Positions 1 through 6,908 of a stretch of DNA of 8,324 nucleotides are shown one piece after another; positions within the stretch are counted from its first letter, which is position 1, and each line of letters starts with the position of its first letter. A program made the translations under genes and the position numbers. The notes below the pieces were generated by a model that worked only from the letters and a program-made list of their open reading frames with translations, ran no database searches and was not told the DNA's origin. This DNA is from CAZCFB01 sp964511535 (GTDB lineage Bacteria; Myxococcota_A; Polyangia; GCA-2747355; CAZCFB01): positions 1-8,324 of the forward strand of contig CAZEFW010000251.1 of NCBI GenBank assembly GCA_964511535.1, written 5' to 3'.

Positions 1-6
1 CAACAG

Positions 7-20
7 GCCGCGAGAGCGGC
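7..20. repeat. Short perfect hairpin at left edge
   Basis: GCCGC (7-11) and GCGGC (16-20) form a 5-bp stem around a GAGA tetraloop of the GNRA type. No T-tract follows, so it is not a classical intrinsic terminator. It could be the end of an upstream gene's transcript, but that gene lies outside the window. No other feature is visible in positions 1-71. Confidence 0.3.
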
Positions 21-71
21 ATAATCAACTGTCCACTGCTCCGGGGCAATTCCAAAATGCCGCCCTGTATC

Positions 72-115
72 CATTTTGTCATTCTGTCATTTTGTCATTC
101 TGTCATTCTGTCATT
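72..115. repeat. Octanucleotide tandem repeat CATTYTGT, 5 copies plus partial
   Basis: Five consecutive 8-bp units start at 72, 80, 88, 96 and 104. They read CATTTTGT, CATTCTGT, CATTTTGT, CATTCTGT and CATTCTGT, followed by a partial CATT at 112-115. The array ends 5 bp before the ATG at 121 of the glycosyltransferase gene, so it occupies the ribosome-binding region, and no Shine-Dalgarno sequence is visible there. Because 8 is not a multiple of 3, all three + frames stay open through the array, which creates spurious upstream start candidates. Copy-number change would move any upstream signal relative to the start codon. Confidence 0.85.
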
Positions 116-120
116 GGGCT

Positions 121-1782
121 ATGTCCACATCCTCCACCAACCGTTCGGCATCCTCCAGCCGTTCCCTCCTCCTGCTCTTGTTCCTTGCCCTCGCCGTGCG
201 CCTGGCCGCGCTGCTCTCCTTTGCGCGCTTGCCGTTTTTCACTCACCACCGCCTGGACGCGGCGCTGTACCACGAGGCTGCCCAGCGTTTCGCTCGCGGG
301 GGCGACCTGTTCGGCGACTCGGTGATCCACATGAGCCCTCTGTACTCCGGGTTCCTGGGCGGGCTGTACTGGCTGTTCGGCCCCTCGCCCTGGACGCCGA
401 GGCTGGCCCAGCTCGGCCTCGGGTTGATCACCGTGGCGTTGGTGTACGGCACCTGCCGCCGGCTGTTCGGGCCACGATGGGCGCTGCTGGGCGGCGCCCT
501 GGCCGCGCTGTACGGCCCGCTCATCTTCTTTGAGCAGCAGCTGTCCGTGGCCACGCTGAGCGCCACCCTGCACGCCGCGGTGTTGTGGGCAACGGTGGCG
601 GCGTCCCGACGTGACGGGCGCGCGCTCCGGGCCTGGGCCATGGCAGGGGCGCTCATCGGCCTGGCGGTGCTGGCCCGCCCAAGCGCCCTGCTGCTCGGCA
701 TCCCGGCGCTGCTCCTCGCCCTGAGCACGCCTCGCGAGCATCGGCTCGCCCGCGCGGCCGCCCTGGCCCTGGCTGCCGCCCTGGCCATCTCCCCGGCCAC
801 CCTGCGCAACCTCGCGGTGGCCGGCGAGCCGGTGCTGGTGAGCGACGCGGGCGGGCTGAACTTTTACCTGGGCAACGGTCCCGGCGCCAACGGGACCTTC
901 CGCATCCCGAAGGAGCTGCCCGGCGCTACCAACGCCCTGGCCCAGTTCAGCGCGTTCAAGCGGCACGCGGAGCAGGCCACGGCGAGGACCCTCTCCTCTC
1001 GCGAGCTGGACAGCTACTGGTACGGCAAGACCCTGACGTACATGGCGGAGCAGCCGGGGACATATCTGGCCCTGCTGGGGCGGAAGGCGCTGCTCCTCGT
1101 CCACCCACGGGAGCTGTCCAACAGCCACAGCTACGACTTCCACCGGCGGCTGAACGCCACCCTCGCCCTGCCTCTGGTCCAGTACCGCCTGCTGGTGGTG
1201 GTGGGCCTGCTGGGCTCCCTGCTCATGCTCGCGGCCGGGCGCAGGGAGGAGCGGTTCGTCGGCGGCATCTCGGCGGCCTGCTTCGCCGCCCTGATGGCGT
1301 TCTTCGTGCTCTCGCACTACCGGGTGGTGGTGGCGCCGGCGTTCATGGTCGCGGGGGTGTTCCTCGCCCGCCGTGCGTGGGGCTGGTGGTCGGCCCGGCG
1401 CTGGCCCGCGCTTGGCCTGACGGGCGCGGCCGCCGCCGGGGTCTTCGCCCTGGGCCTGGTCCATGTCTTTGAGCCGAACACCACCGACGAGTACTTCAAG
1501 CTCGGCTACGCCCACCATGTGCAGGGCGAGCACGAGGACGCAGCCGCGGCCTATGGCGAGGCCCTGGCCCGCGACGCGGATCATCAATCGAGCCTGAAGA
1601 ACCTGGCGGTACTGCGGGAACAACAGGGGAAGCCCAAAGCCGCCCTCGCGCTTTGGCGCCGCCTGCGCCGCGTGGCCGCCGCCCGGGGCGCTGCCCGCGA
1701 CCTGGCCATCGCCGACCGCCACATCCGCAGCCTCGCCGGCGCCAAAGTCCGAAGTCGAGGCACGCGCCAAAACGATCTATAG
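121..1782 (+). CDS. GT39/PMT-like membrane glycosyltransferase with C-terminal TPR tail
   Basis: This is a 553-residue polytopic membrane protein, likely transferring sugar from a polyprenyl-phosphate donor on the periplasmic side of the inner membrane (family inference). A hydrophobic helix at about 15-35 is followed by the loop RLDAALYHEAAQRFARG (44-60), whose Asp46 sits where GT39/ArnT-like enzymes carry their key acidic residue. Next come MSPLYSGFLGGLY (71-83), the YGPLIFFEQQLS segment (131-142), and several Ala/Leu-rich helices up to about 230. The NFYLGNGPGANGTF stretch (247-260) resembles a conserved loop of TPR-linked bacterial members. Further helices lie at about 355-372, 382-398, 402-416 and 429-449. 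Residues 457-515 form one to two TPR units after the last helix. The start was set at ATG 121 because the upstream in-frame TTG at 76 only adds codons from the octanucleotide repeat. The stop is 4 bp before the GTG at 1787 of the next gene, which suggests co-transcription. The acceptor and sugar are unknown. Confidence 0.85.
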   Translation: MSTSSTNRSASSSRSLLLLLFLALAVRLAALLSFARLPFFTHHRLDAALYHEAAQRFARGGDLFGDSVIHMSPLYSGFLGGLYWLFGPSPWTPRLAQLGLGLITVALVYGTCRRLFGPRWALLGGALAALYGPLIFFEQQLSVATLSATLHAAVLWATVAASRRDGRALRAWAMAGALIGLAVLARPSALLLGIPALLLALSTPREHRLARAAALALAAALAISPATLRNLAVAGEPVLVSDAGGLNFYLGNGPGANGTFRIPKELPGATNALAQFSAFKRHAEQATARTLSSRELDSYWYGKTLTYMAEQPGTYLALLGRKALLLVHPRELSNSHSYDFHRRLNATLALPLVQYRLLVVVGLLGSLLMLAAGRREERFVGGISAACFAALMAFFVLSHYRVVVAPAFMVAGVFLARRAWGWWSARRWPALGLTGAAAAGVFALGLVHVFEPNTTDEYFKLGYAHHVQGEHEDAAAAYGEALARDADHQSSLKNLAVLREQQGKPKAALALWRRLRRVAAARGAARDLAIADRHIRSLAGAKVRSRGTRQNDL

Positions 1783-1789
1783 TCTCGTG

Positions 1790-3523
1790 ATGCCCCCAGC
1801 TGAGGAGAAGACCAACGGAACCACCGCCAACGGCGCGCGCCGCCTGAGCCCGCTGGGCAGGGTGTTCACGGCGTACTGGGTCACCGGCGTGGTGCTCTCC
1901 TCGTATCTCTGGCTGCGCTTCACCTCCCGCTTCCGCTCACGGGCGGCCAACCTGCCGCGGCTGGAGGCCGCAAACAAGCGCAACGCCCGACGCATTTACC
2001 GAGCCATCCTCCGGCTGCAGGGGCTGTACATCAAGGTTGGCCAGCTCATCAGCATCATGACCAACTTCCTGCCCGAGGCGTTCCGCACCGAGCTCGAGGG
2101 CCTGCAGGACCGCGTGCCGCCGCGCCCCTACGACCAGGTGCAGCGTCGCCTGCGCGAGGAGTTCGGCGGCGTCTCGCCGAAGACCCTGTTCGCCGAGTTC
2201 GACGAGCAGCCCATCGCCAGCGCCAGCATCGGCCAGGTCCATCGCGCCAGGCTGCCGGATGGGCGCGCCGTGGCGGTCAAGGTGCAGTACCCGGACATCG
2301 ATCGCGTGGTGCGCAGCGACCTCACCTCCCTGCGACGCATCATCGCCATCATCCAGCGCCTCTTCCCCATGTACCAGGGCCTGGACAATGTCTACCTCGA
2401 GATCAGGGCCATGATCCTGCAGGAGCTCGACTTCACCGGCGAGGCCCGCAATATCGACACCATCGCGGCCAACTTCGAGAACGACCCGACCACCCTGTTC
2501 CCCACGGTGGTGCCCCAGTACACCACCCGCAGGGTGCTCACCACCGAGTTCATGGAGGGGTGCAAGGTGAGCGACCTGGCCAGCCTGGACGACATGGGGG
2601 TCGACCGCAAGGAGCTGGCGCGCATGGTGGTGGAGACCTACTGCCGCCAGATCTTCCAGGATGGCGTGTACCACGCCGACCCGCACCCGGGGAACCTCCT
2701 GGTGGCCGCCGGCCCGACGCTGAAGTTCCTCGATTTCGGGGCGGTGGCCGAGATCTCGCCGGGCATGCGTCACGGCATCATCAGCATCCTCCAGGGAGCC
2801 ATCAACCGCGACACCAACAAGATCATCGCGGCCCTGCGAGAGATGGGCTTCATCGCCCTGGACAGCGATCCCCGAATCTACGACCGGGTGGTGGACTACT
2901 TCCACTCGCGGTTCCAGGACGAGATCAAGCTGGAGAGCTTCAACCTCAAGGACATCAAGCTCGATCCGGCCCGTGGGCTGGAGAACCTGGCCGACCTGCG
3001 CCACATGAACATCTCTCTTCGGGACATCACCTCCTCGTTCCAGGTGCCCAAGGAGTGGATCATGCTGGAGCGCACCATCCTGCTGCTGATGGGCCTCTGC
3101 ACCGATCTCGACCCCGACCTGAACCCGATGGAGGTCATCCGGCCCCACATCGAGGAGTTCGTGCTGGGCAAGGACCGCGACTGGTCCAAGTTCCTGCTCG
3201 ACACGGCGAGGGACGTGGGCCTCTCCACCCTGTCGTTGCCCCAGGAGATAAAGAAGTTCACCAACCGCGCACTGCAGGGCGACCTGGAAGTCTCGGTTCC
3301 CGAGATCGAGACCGCAGCGCGGCTGCACTATTCCATCGCCCAGCAGGTGGTCTTCACCGGGCTGGCCATCGCCTCGTATGCATTCTCCATCTCCCTGGCG
3401 GACCGCGGCCAGCAGGAGCCGGCGTTCTACCTGACCCTGGTGTCCGGGCTGTTCGGTCTGCTGCTGTTCAAGTCGTTCTGGTCCACCCGCCGCTACTTGA
3501 AGCGGACCAAGCGGCGGCGCTAG
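1790..3523 (+). CDS. UbiB/AarF (ABC1) family atypical protein-kinase-like protein
   Basis: This 577-residue protein has the full ABC1/UbiB signature. The KxGQ motif is K82-V-G-Q85, the Ala-rich nucleotide loop is ASASIGQ (143-149), and the nucleotide-binding Lys is K164 in VAVKVQ. The ExD motif is E212-L-D214 in QELDFTGEA. The catalytic-loop equivalent is HADPHPGN (295-302), with its Asp and Asn, and the metal-binding motif is LDFG (314-317). Two hydrophobic C-terminal segments (about 519-535 and 545-563) end in a basic tail, as in UbiB proteins, implying inner-membrane anchoring. Family members support ubiquinone synthesis or lipid/quinone homeostasis through ATPase or kinase-like activity. 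No ubi or men gene is adjacent, so the substrate is not assigned. Every catalytic motif is intact. GTG at 1787 is an alternative start; neither start has a clear Shine-Dalgarno, consistent with translational coupling to the gene ending at 1782. Confidence 0.93.
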   Translation: MPPAEEKTNGTTANGARRLSPLGRVFTAYWVTGVVLSSYLWLRFTSRFRSRAANLPRLEAANKRNARRIYRAILRLQGLYIKVGQLISIMTNFLPEAFRTELEGLQDRVPPRPYDQVQRRLREEFGGVSPKTLFAEFDEQPIASASIGQVHRARLPDGRAVAVKVQYPDIDRVVRSDLTSLRRIIAIIQRLFPMYQGLDNVYLEIRAMILQELDFTGEARNIDTIAANFENDPTTLFPTVVPQYTTRRVLTTEFMEGCKVSDLASLDDMGVDRKELARMVVETYCRQIFQDGVYHADPHPGNLLVAAGPTLKFLDFGAVAEISPGMRHGIISILQGAINRDTNKIIAALREMGFIALDSDPRIYDRVVDYFHSRFQDEIKLESFNLKDIKLDPARGLENLADLRHMNISLRDITSSFQVPKEWIMLERTILLLMGLCTDLDPDLNPMEVIRPHIEEFVLGKDRDWSKFLLDTARDVGLSTLSLPQEIKKFTNRALQGDLEVSVPEIETAARLHYSIAQQVVFTGLAIASYAFSISLADRGQQEPAFYLTLVSGLFGLLLFKSFWSTRRYLKRTKRRR

Positions 3524-3529
3524 GTATAA

Positions 3530-3591
3530 GCGGCGAGCCGCAGTAGACGCGGCATCTTGCCGCGTGCCTCGAAGCGGCGGGACGCCGCTTC
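3530..3591. repeat. Array of three GCGGC/GCCGC palindromes in convergent spacer
   Basis: Three perfect hairpins follow one another directly after the UbiB-like stop codon. The first is GCGGC-GA-GCCGC (3530-3541). The second is ACGCGGCA-TCT-TGCCGCGT (3547-3565, 8-bp stem). The third is GAAGCGGCG-GGA-CGCCGCTTC (3571-3591, 9-bp stem). All share a GCGGC/GCCGC core and have very short loops. The array fills most of the 91-bp gap between two converging genes. No T-run follows on either strand, so a canonical intrinsic terminator is unlikely. REP/BIME-like extragenic palindromes, or a bidirectional transcript-end structure, are the best explanations. Confidence 0.75.
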
Positions 3592-3614
3592 CACATGCCG
3601 GTGTCTGGGCCTGG

Positions 3615-6536
3615 CTACAGCCCCGAGACGATCTTCTGCACGGCGGCGCGCTCCCGCGCGTGGCGGCTCTTGATGGGCGTGCGGGCGAGGAACAGGCGGT
3701 AGTAGAACAGCGCCTTGTTCTTCATCCCTTCCTTGAGGTGGGCGTCGCCCATGACGCGCATGGCGCCGGGCAAGTTCGGGTCCAGCGACAGGGCCCTGCC
3801 GCCGTCGCTCAGGGCGCCCCGGGTGTCGCCGCGGCTGAGCCGGGCGCGGCCGCGCAGCATGTAGAGCTTGGCCGACGGGGCCCGGCGCAGCAGGGCCGAG
3901 GCCCGCTGCTCCGCCGCGTCGAACTGGCTCGCGGCGAGCATGGCGTCGATGCGCCGCTCGCTGGCCTGCACCTTACGCGCCTCGAGGGCCTTGGCCCGGG
4001 CGGCCTTGCGGGCCAGATCGAGGTTGTGGCGCGCGGCCTCGTCCTTGGCGTTCAGCCGCAGCAGCTTGCGGTAAAAGGAGGCGGCGCGGTCCATCTGGCC
4101 TAGGGCCATGGCGGTGACCCCGCCCTTGTAGAGCGCCTCGGCGTTGGACGGGTCCAGCTCCGCCGCCTGACCGTAGAGCCCCAGGGCCAGCACCAGGTGG
4201 CGCCTGGAGAACTCCCGGTCCGCCAGGGTGATGAGCCCCCGGGCGGTGTCCTTGGCAGACTTGTACATGGTCGTGGGCGCGGCCGACGCCGGGAAGGGCA
4301 GCGTGCCGCCCGTGACATCCCCGCTCACAGCCCGGGCCACCGCGATGCTGTCCGCGTCCGCAGACTTCGGCTCCACCGGCGGCTCGACCTTGGGCATGGG
4401 GGGCGGCGCCGGCGGCGGGAGCTGCGGCGCGTCGAGGGTTGGCGACGTGCGCGCGGCCGCGGTCTTCCTGGTGGGCTTCTTCGGCTTCTTCGGCTTCTTG
4501 CCCTTGCCCTTCTTGCCCTTGGTGAACACCGGAGTTGGCAGCGATGCGGCCTTCTCCTCGGCGGCGGCCTGCTTCTTGCGGCCCCTGATGTACTGGGCGA
4601 CGGTCACGGTGCGGCCGCCTGCGCCGGGCATGGTGATCTTGGTCGCGGGCGGGTTGCCGCCCAGCTCCTTCATCTCCATGTGCGCGGCCAGCACCTGGGA
4701 GGCGGCGTAGCCGCGGTTCTCCGTGCGGAGGTAGGCCCCGTATGCCGCGATGGCCTGGTCCTTCATCTTCAGCGCCCGCAAGGTCCGGGCCAGCTCGAAG
4801 TGGGCGTCCGGGCTCGGTTTGGGCCCGGCGAGGTAGCGCCGAAAAGAGCCCACCGCCGCCACGTTCTTGTTGGCGGCCCGCTCCAGCCGTGCCTTGTGCA
4901 GCCAGGCGCGCTTGTACTTCGGGTTGTCGCGCATGGCCATGCGCAGCGCCCTGATGCCCTCGGCGTGCTTGCCGAGCTGGTAGGAGCAGTAGGCCAGCCC
5001 GTCATAGGCGCCGCTGTTGAACGGGTCCAGCCTGGCGGCCTTGCGGTACAGGGGAAGGGCCACGCGGCACTTTCCGCCCCGCGCCAGGCCATCGGCCCGT
5101 GCCCTCAACTTGCCCGACTCGCTCGCCTCTGCACCCGAGGGTTCCCCGGGCACCGGCGGCGCGATGGGCCGGTCCTCGGCAGGGTTCACCAGCGGCAGGT
5201 GCGCTGCCCGCTTGCCCTTGCCCCGGCCTCGACGTCCCCGCCGCCCCTTCTTGCCGGATTTCTCCGTGTAGCGGGTGGTGGCGAGCATCATGGCCATGTC
5301 CTTCTCGCGCTGTTTGCGGGCCGCCTCGTCCTTTGCAGTGGCCGCGCTGTCCTTTGCGGCGACGGCCCCGGACGGCGTGGCCGTGCCCGCGCCGTCCTCG
5401 TCGGCCGGCGGCAGGCTGGGCATGGCAGGCGTCGGGGCGCCGGCCGCGGGGGCGGGCTTGCCCTGGAGCCGGGCGATCTCCACCCGCGCTTTGTGGATCC
5501 ACTTCTCCTGGCCGGGGCGGCGCTCCCGCACCACGTACTTCTCGAAGGCGCTGGCCGCGTCCCGCTTGCGGCCCATGCCCTTGTAGGCCAGCGCGAGCCC
5601 GAAGTAGGGGTCCGCGTTGTCCGGGTTCAACTTGATATAGCGCTTGTAGGCCGCCACCGCCTTGGCGTGGCGCCCCAGCTTGCGCTGAGCGTAGGCCAGG
5701 TTGTACCAGCCCTGGGTGTAGGCCGGGTCTGCCCGCGTCGCCCTGGTGAAGACCTTCACCGCCTCGTTGTAGCGCCTGAGCCGGAACAGGCTGGTGGCCA
5801 GGGCGTCATGGGCCGCCTGGTCCCTGGGGTCCGCCTTGATGGCCGCGCGGTATTTGGCCACAGCCTCGGTCACGCGCCCCTGCCGGTAGAGCCGATCTCC
5901 CTGGAGCCGCGCCGACTCCCCGGCGCCACCGCCGGTCTCCCCGGAGGCCACCTCGGCCGCCTTTCCGCCCCCTGCCTTGCCGGTCATCTCCTGGGACATG
6001 CGCTTCGCCTTGGTGATCCAGGCCTTGCGGTCCGGGCGCTTCTCCAGCGCCGCGTAGCGTCTGAACGCGTCCGCAGCCAGGGCATATTGGCCGGTGGATT
6101 TGTAGGCCAACCCGAGGCCGAAGTAGGGATCAGCGCTGGTGGGGTCCAGCTTGGCGTAGGTTCGGTAGGCCTTGATGGCGCGGCTCATCTTGCCGCTCTT
6201 GCGCAGCCCGTAGGCCAGGTTGTACCACCCCTCGGTGTACCGCCGGTCGCGCTTCACGGCGCGTTCGAGCAGCGACACCGCGGCGCCATACTTCTGCCGA
6301 CGCAGGTAGTGCGTGGACAGCGCAGTGTACGCGGCGCGGTAGCCGGGGTCGGCGGCCACGGCCTTCTTGTAGCTCTTTTCCGCGCCGGCGTGATCACCCT
6401 TGGCCGCCAGGGAATCGCCTCGCTGCTTGTGTTCCGTTGCCCGTTCACGCTGAGCATCGGCGGGGAAAGAAATGAGGAGCGTGGCCAGCAAGGCCAGAGT
6501 CGGCAACACGCGCGGGGGCTCCAGGTGTCGGCTCAT
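3615..6536 (-). CDS. Large exported multi-module TPR protein
   Basis: This 973-residue protein opens with a likely Sec signal peptide: Arg/His/Glu n-region, hydrophobic core at about 10-24, and a PADA site predicting cleavage after Ala28. The mature +1 residue is Gln, not Cys, so it is not a lipoprotein. Three modules of about 150 residues align without gaps: 33-184, 206-357 (offset 173) and 474-625 (offset 268 from the second). The first two share GWYNLAY, ADPYFGL and a Trp-Ile-x-Lys-Ala ending. A fourth TPR region covers about 764-955. Linkers are unusual: Ala/Pro-rich 361-400, Lys/Arg/Gly-rich 427-443, Lys/Gly/Pro-rich 673-692 and Pro-rich 700-723. TPR arrays are protein-interaction scaffolds, so a periplasmic or envelope assembly role is inferred; no enzyme motif is seen. 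The start is ATG 6536, chosen over upstream in-frame starts because it follows an AGAGG ribosome-binding site and gives a signal peptide. Confidence 0.85.
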   Translation of the reverse strand: MSRHLEPPRVLPTLALLATLLISFPADAQRERATEHKQRGDSLAAKGDHAGAEKSYKKAVAADPGYRAAYTALSTHYLRRQKYGAAVSLLERAVKRDRRYTEGWYNLAYGLRKSGKMSRAIKAYRTYAKLDPTSADPYFGLGLAYKSTGQYALAADAFRRYAALEKRPDRKAWITKAKRMSQEMTGKAGGGKAAEVASGETGGGAGESARLQGDRLYRQGRVTEAVAKYRAAIKADPRDQAAHDALATSLFRLRRYNEAVKVFTRATRADPAYTQGWYNLAYAQRKLGRHAKAVAAYKRYIKLNPDNADPYFGLALAYKGMGRKRDAASAFEKYVVRERRPGQEKWIHKARVEIARLQGKPAPAAGAPTPAMPSLPPADEDGAGTATPSGAVAAKDSAATAKDEAARKQREKDMAMMLATTRYTEKSGKKGRRGRRGRGKGKRAAHLPLVNPAEDRPIAPPVPGEPSGAEASESGKLRARADGLARGGKCRVALPLYRKAARLDPFNSGAYDGLAYCSYQLGKHAEGIRALRMAMRDNPKYKRAWLHKARLERAANKNVAAVGSFRRYLAGPKPSPDAHFELARTLRALKMKDQAIAAYGAYLRTENRGYAASQVLAAHMEMKELGGNPPATKITMPGAGGRTVTVAQYIRGRKKQAAAEEKAASLPTPVFTKGKKGKGKKPKKPKKPTRKTAAARTSPTLDAPQLPPPAPPPMPKVEPPVEPKSADADSIAVARAVSGDVTGGTLPFPASAAPTTMYKSAKDTARGLITLADREFSRRHLVLALGLYGQAAELDPSNAEALYKGGVTAMALGQMDRAASFYRKLLRLNAKDEAARHNLDLARKAARAKALEARKVQASERRIDAMLAASQFDAAEQRASALLRRAPSAKLYMLRGRARLSRGDTRGALSDGGRALSLDPNLPGAMRVMGDAHLKEGMKNKALFYYRLFLARTPIKSRHARERAAVQKIVSGL
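4461..4520 (-). repeat. Lys/Gly/Pro low-complexity linker in TPR protein
   Basis: Residues 673-692 consist almost only of Lys, Gly and Pro, in KGKK, KGKK and PKKPKKP patterns. At DNA level this is a near-repetitive stretch of CTT, GCC and CGG codon complements such as CTTCTTCGG. It is followed by a Pro-rich tract ending near residue 723. The linker separates the third TPR module from the fourth TPR region. A strongly cationic, flexible, extended segment is the direct prediction. Confidence 0.8.
5202..5258 (-). other. Arg/Lys/Gly-rich basic linker in TPR protein
   Basis: Residues 427-445 carry a cluster of Arg, Lys and Gly (GKKGRRGRRGRGKGKR) between the second and third TPR modules. It is preceded by an Ala/Pro/Asp-rich segment and a charged, probably helical stretch (about 395-420). 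Together with the basic linker at residues 673-692 it gives the exported protein two strongly positive tethers. Confidence 0.75.
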
Positions 6537-6542
6537 GTGTAA

Positions 6543-6547
6543 CCTCT
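6543..6547 (-). promoter_or_regulatory. Ribosome-binding site fixing the TPR-protein start
   Basis: On the minus strand AGAGG lies 6 nt upstream of the ATG at 6536 (spacer TTACAC). This is a good Shine-Dalgarno match at normal spacing. It supports the start that yields a signal peptide over the longer open frame reaching 6761. Confidence 0.65.
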
Positions 6548-6591
6548 GAAGAAGAATGGAACCGGAGTCAGGCAATGATCTGATCCGGCGA

Positions 6592-6600
6592 ATCTTATCA
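6592..6600 (-). promoter_or_regulatory. Candidate extended -10 element for the TPR gene
   Basis: The minus-strand sequence TGATAAGAT is a TGn extended -10 motif with hexamer TAAGAT (4 of 6 consensus positions). It would place transcription start near 6585, about 50 nt before the ATG. No convincing -35 hexamer is visible upstream, which extended -10 promoters can tolerate. This is only a motif match. Confidence 0.3.
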
Positions 6601-6655
6601 CAGTGCCGGGGCGGGCTCCCAGACCAGACCTGCATCTGCGCCGTCAGACCGTGCG

Positions 6656-6675
6656 ACCCGGCCCTCTTACCGGGT
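6656..6675. repeat. Perfect 6-bp inverted repeat between divergent units
   Basis: ACCCGG (6656-6661) and CCGGGT (6670-6675) flank an 8-nt spacer, CCCTCTTA. The repeat lies between the divergently oriented TPR gene (-) and the small ORF unit (+), about 40 bp upstream of the candidate + strand -35. It could be an operator dyad, but its small size makes chance occurrence in GC-rich DNA quite possible. Confidence 0.3.
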
Positions 6676-6713
6676 ATGACCAGGCGAGGTCCCAAAAAAT
6701 TGGAGGCAGGCCA

Positions 6714-6741
6714 TTGACCCTGTAACCTGGTCTGGTATTTT
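6714..6741 (+). promoter_or_regulatory. Candidate sigma-70-type promoter for the small ORF
   Basis: TTGACC (6714-6719, 5 of 6 consensus positions) is followed after 16 nt by TATTTT (6736-6741, 4 of 6). The imperfect palindrome CCAAAAAATTGG (6692-6703) lies just upstream and could act as an A-tract UP element or a binding site. Predicted transcription start is near 6748, inside a locally AT-rich patch that stands out from the surrounding GC-rich DNA. The leader up to the ATG at 6804 contains ATGTA four times, at 6761, 6771, 6775 and 6781. Confidence 0.45.
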
Positions 6742-6803
6742 CCTGGCCCAGAAATCATCAATGTAGTAAGATGTATGTAAATGTAAGAGGGAAGCAGACA
6801 TCA

Positions 6804-6893
6804 ATGCTCTACGTCGTCGGAAATATCTCGCTGATGCTGGTTACCGTGGCGCTCTTCGTGGCCACCATCCGCCTCGGCCGCCGCGAATCCTGA
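6804..6893 (+). CDS. Putative 29-residue single-pass membrane small protein
   Basis: The frame encodes 29 residues: MLYVVGNISLMLVTVA, then a continued hydrophobic helix, ending in RLGRRES. One membrane helix fits residues 2-22, and the basic C-terminus predicts N-out/C-in topology by the positive-inside rule. GAGG at 6787-6790 is a Shine-Dalgarno candidate, with a rather long 13-nt spacer. A candidate promoter at 6714-6741 and an intrinsic terminator at 6909-6949 bracket the ORF, so the unit appears self-contained. The frame is also open from an upstream ATG at 6771, which would add 11 residues; an in-frame stop lies at 6723. Family and function are not recognised. Small accessory subunits of membrane complexes have this size and shape, but nothing here identifies a partner. 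The transcript could instead be a non-coding RNA. Confidence 0.4.
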   Translation: MLYVVGNISLMLVTVALFVATIRLGRRES

Positions 6894-6908
6894 GAAGCAC
6901 CCCCCCAT

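Noticed and set aside
76..120. TTG start of the glycosyltransferase at 76
   Set aside because: The 15 extra residues are just translated octanucleotide repeat (Cys/His/Phe/Ser), and all three frames are equally open through it.
103..1770. 555-codon open frame on the minus strand across the glycosyltransferase gene
   Set aside because: It is a Gly/Gln/Arg/His-rich composition shadow of the GC-rich + gene, which has coherent membrane helices and family motifs.
1937..3328. 463-codon open frame on the minus strand
   Set aside because: It is antisense to the UbiB-like gene, whose motifs are complete. The antisense product is His/Val/Leu/Gly-rich with no domain-like pattern.
4197..6542. 781-codon open frame on the plus strand
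   Set aside because: It is antisense to the TPR protein, which has a signal peptide, a ribosome-binding site and three aligned modules. The + frame is a low-complexity shadow.
6619..6735. Distant inverted repeat CCAGACCAG (6619-6627) / CTGGTCTGG (6727-6735)
   Set aside because: The 9-bp arms are 99 bp apart and not extended by further matches. One arm falls between the candidate -35 and -10, which is suggestive, but the match is too short to claim as an operator pair.
6537..6761. N-terminal extension of the TPR protein to an in-frame ATG at 6761
   Set aside because: The extra 75 residues have no domain character, would bury the signal peptide, and lack the AGAGG site found before 6536.
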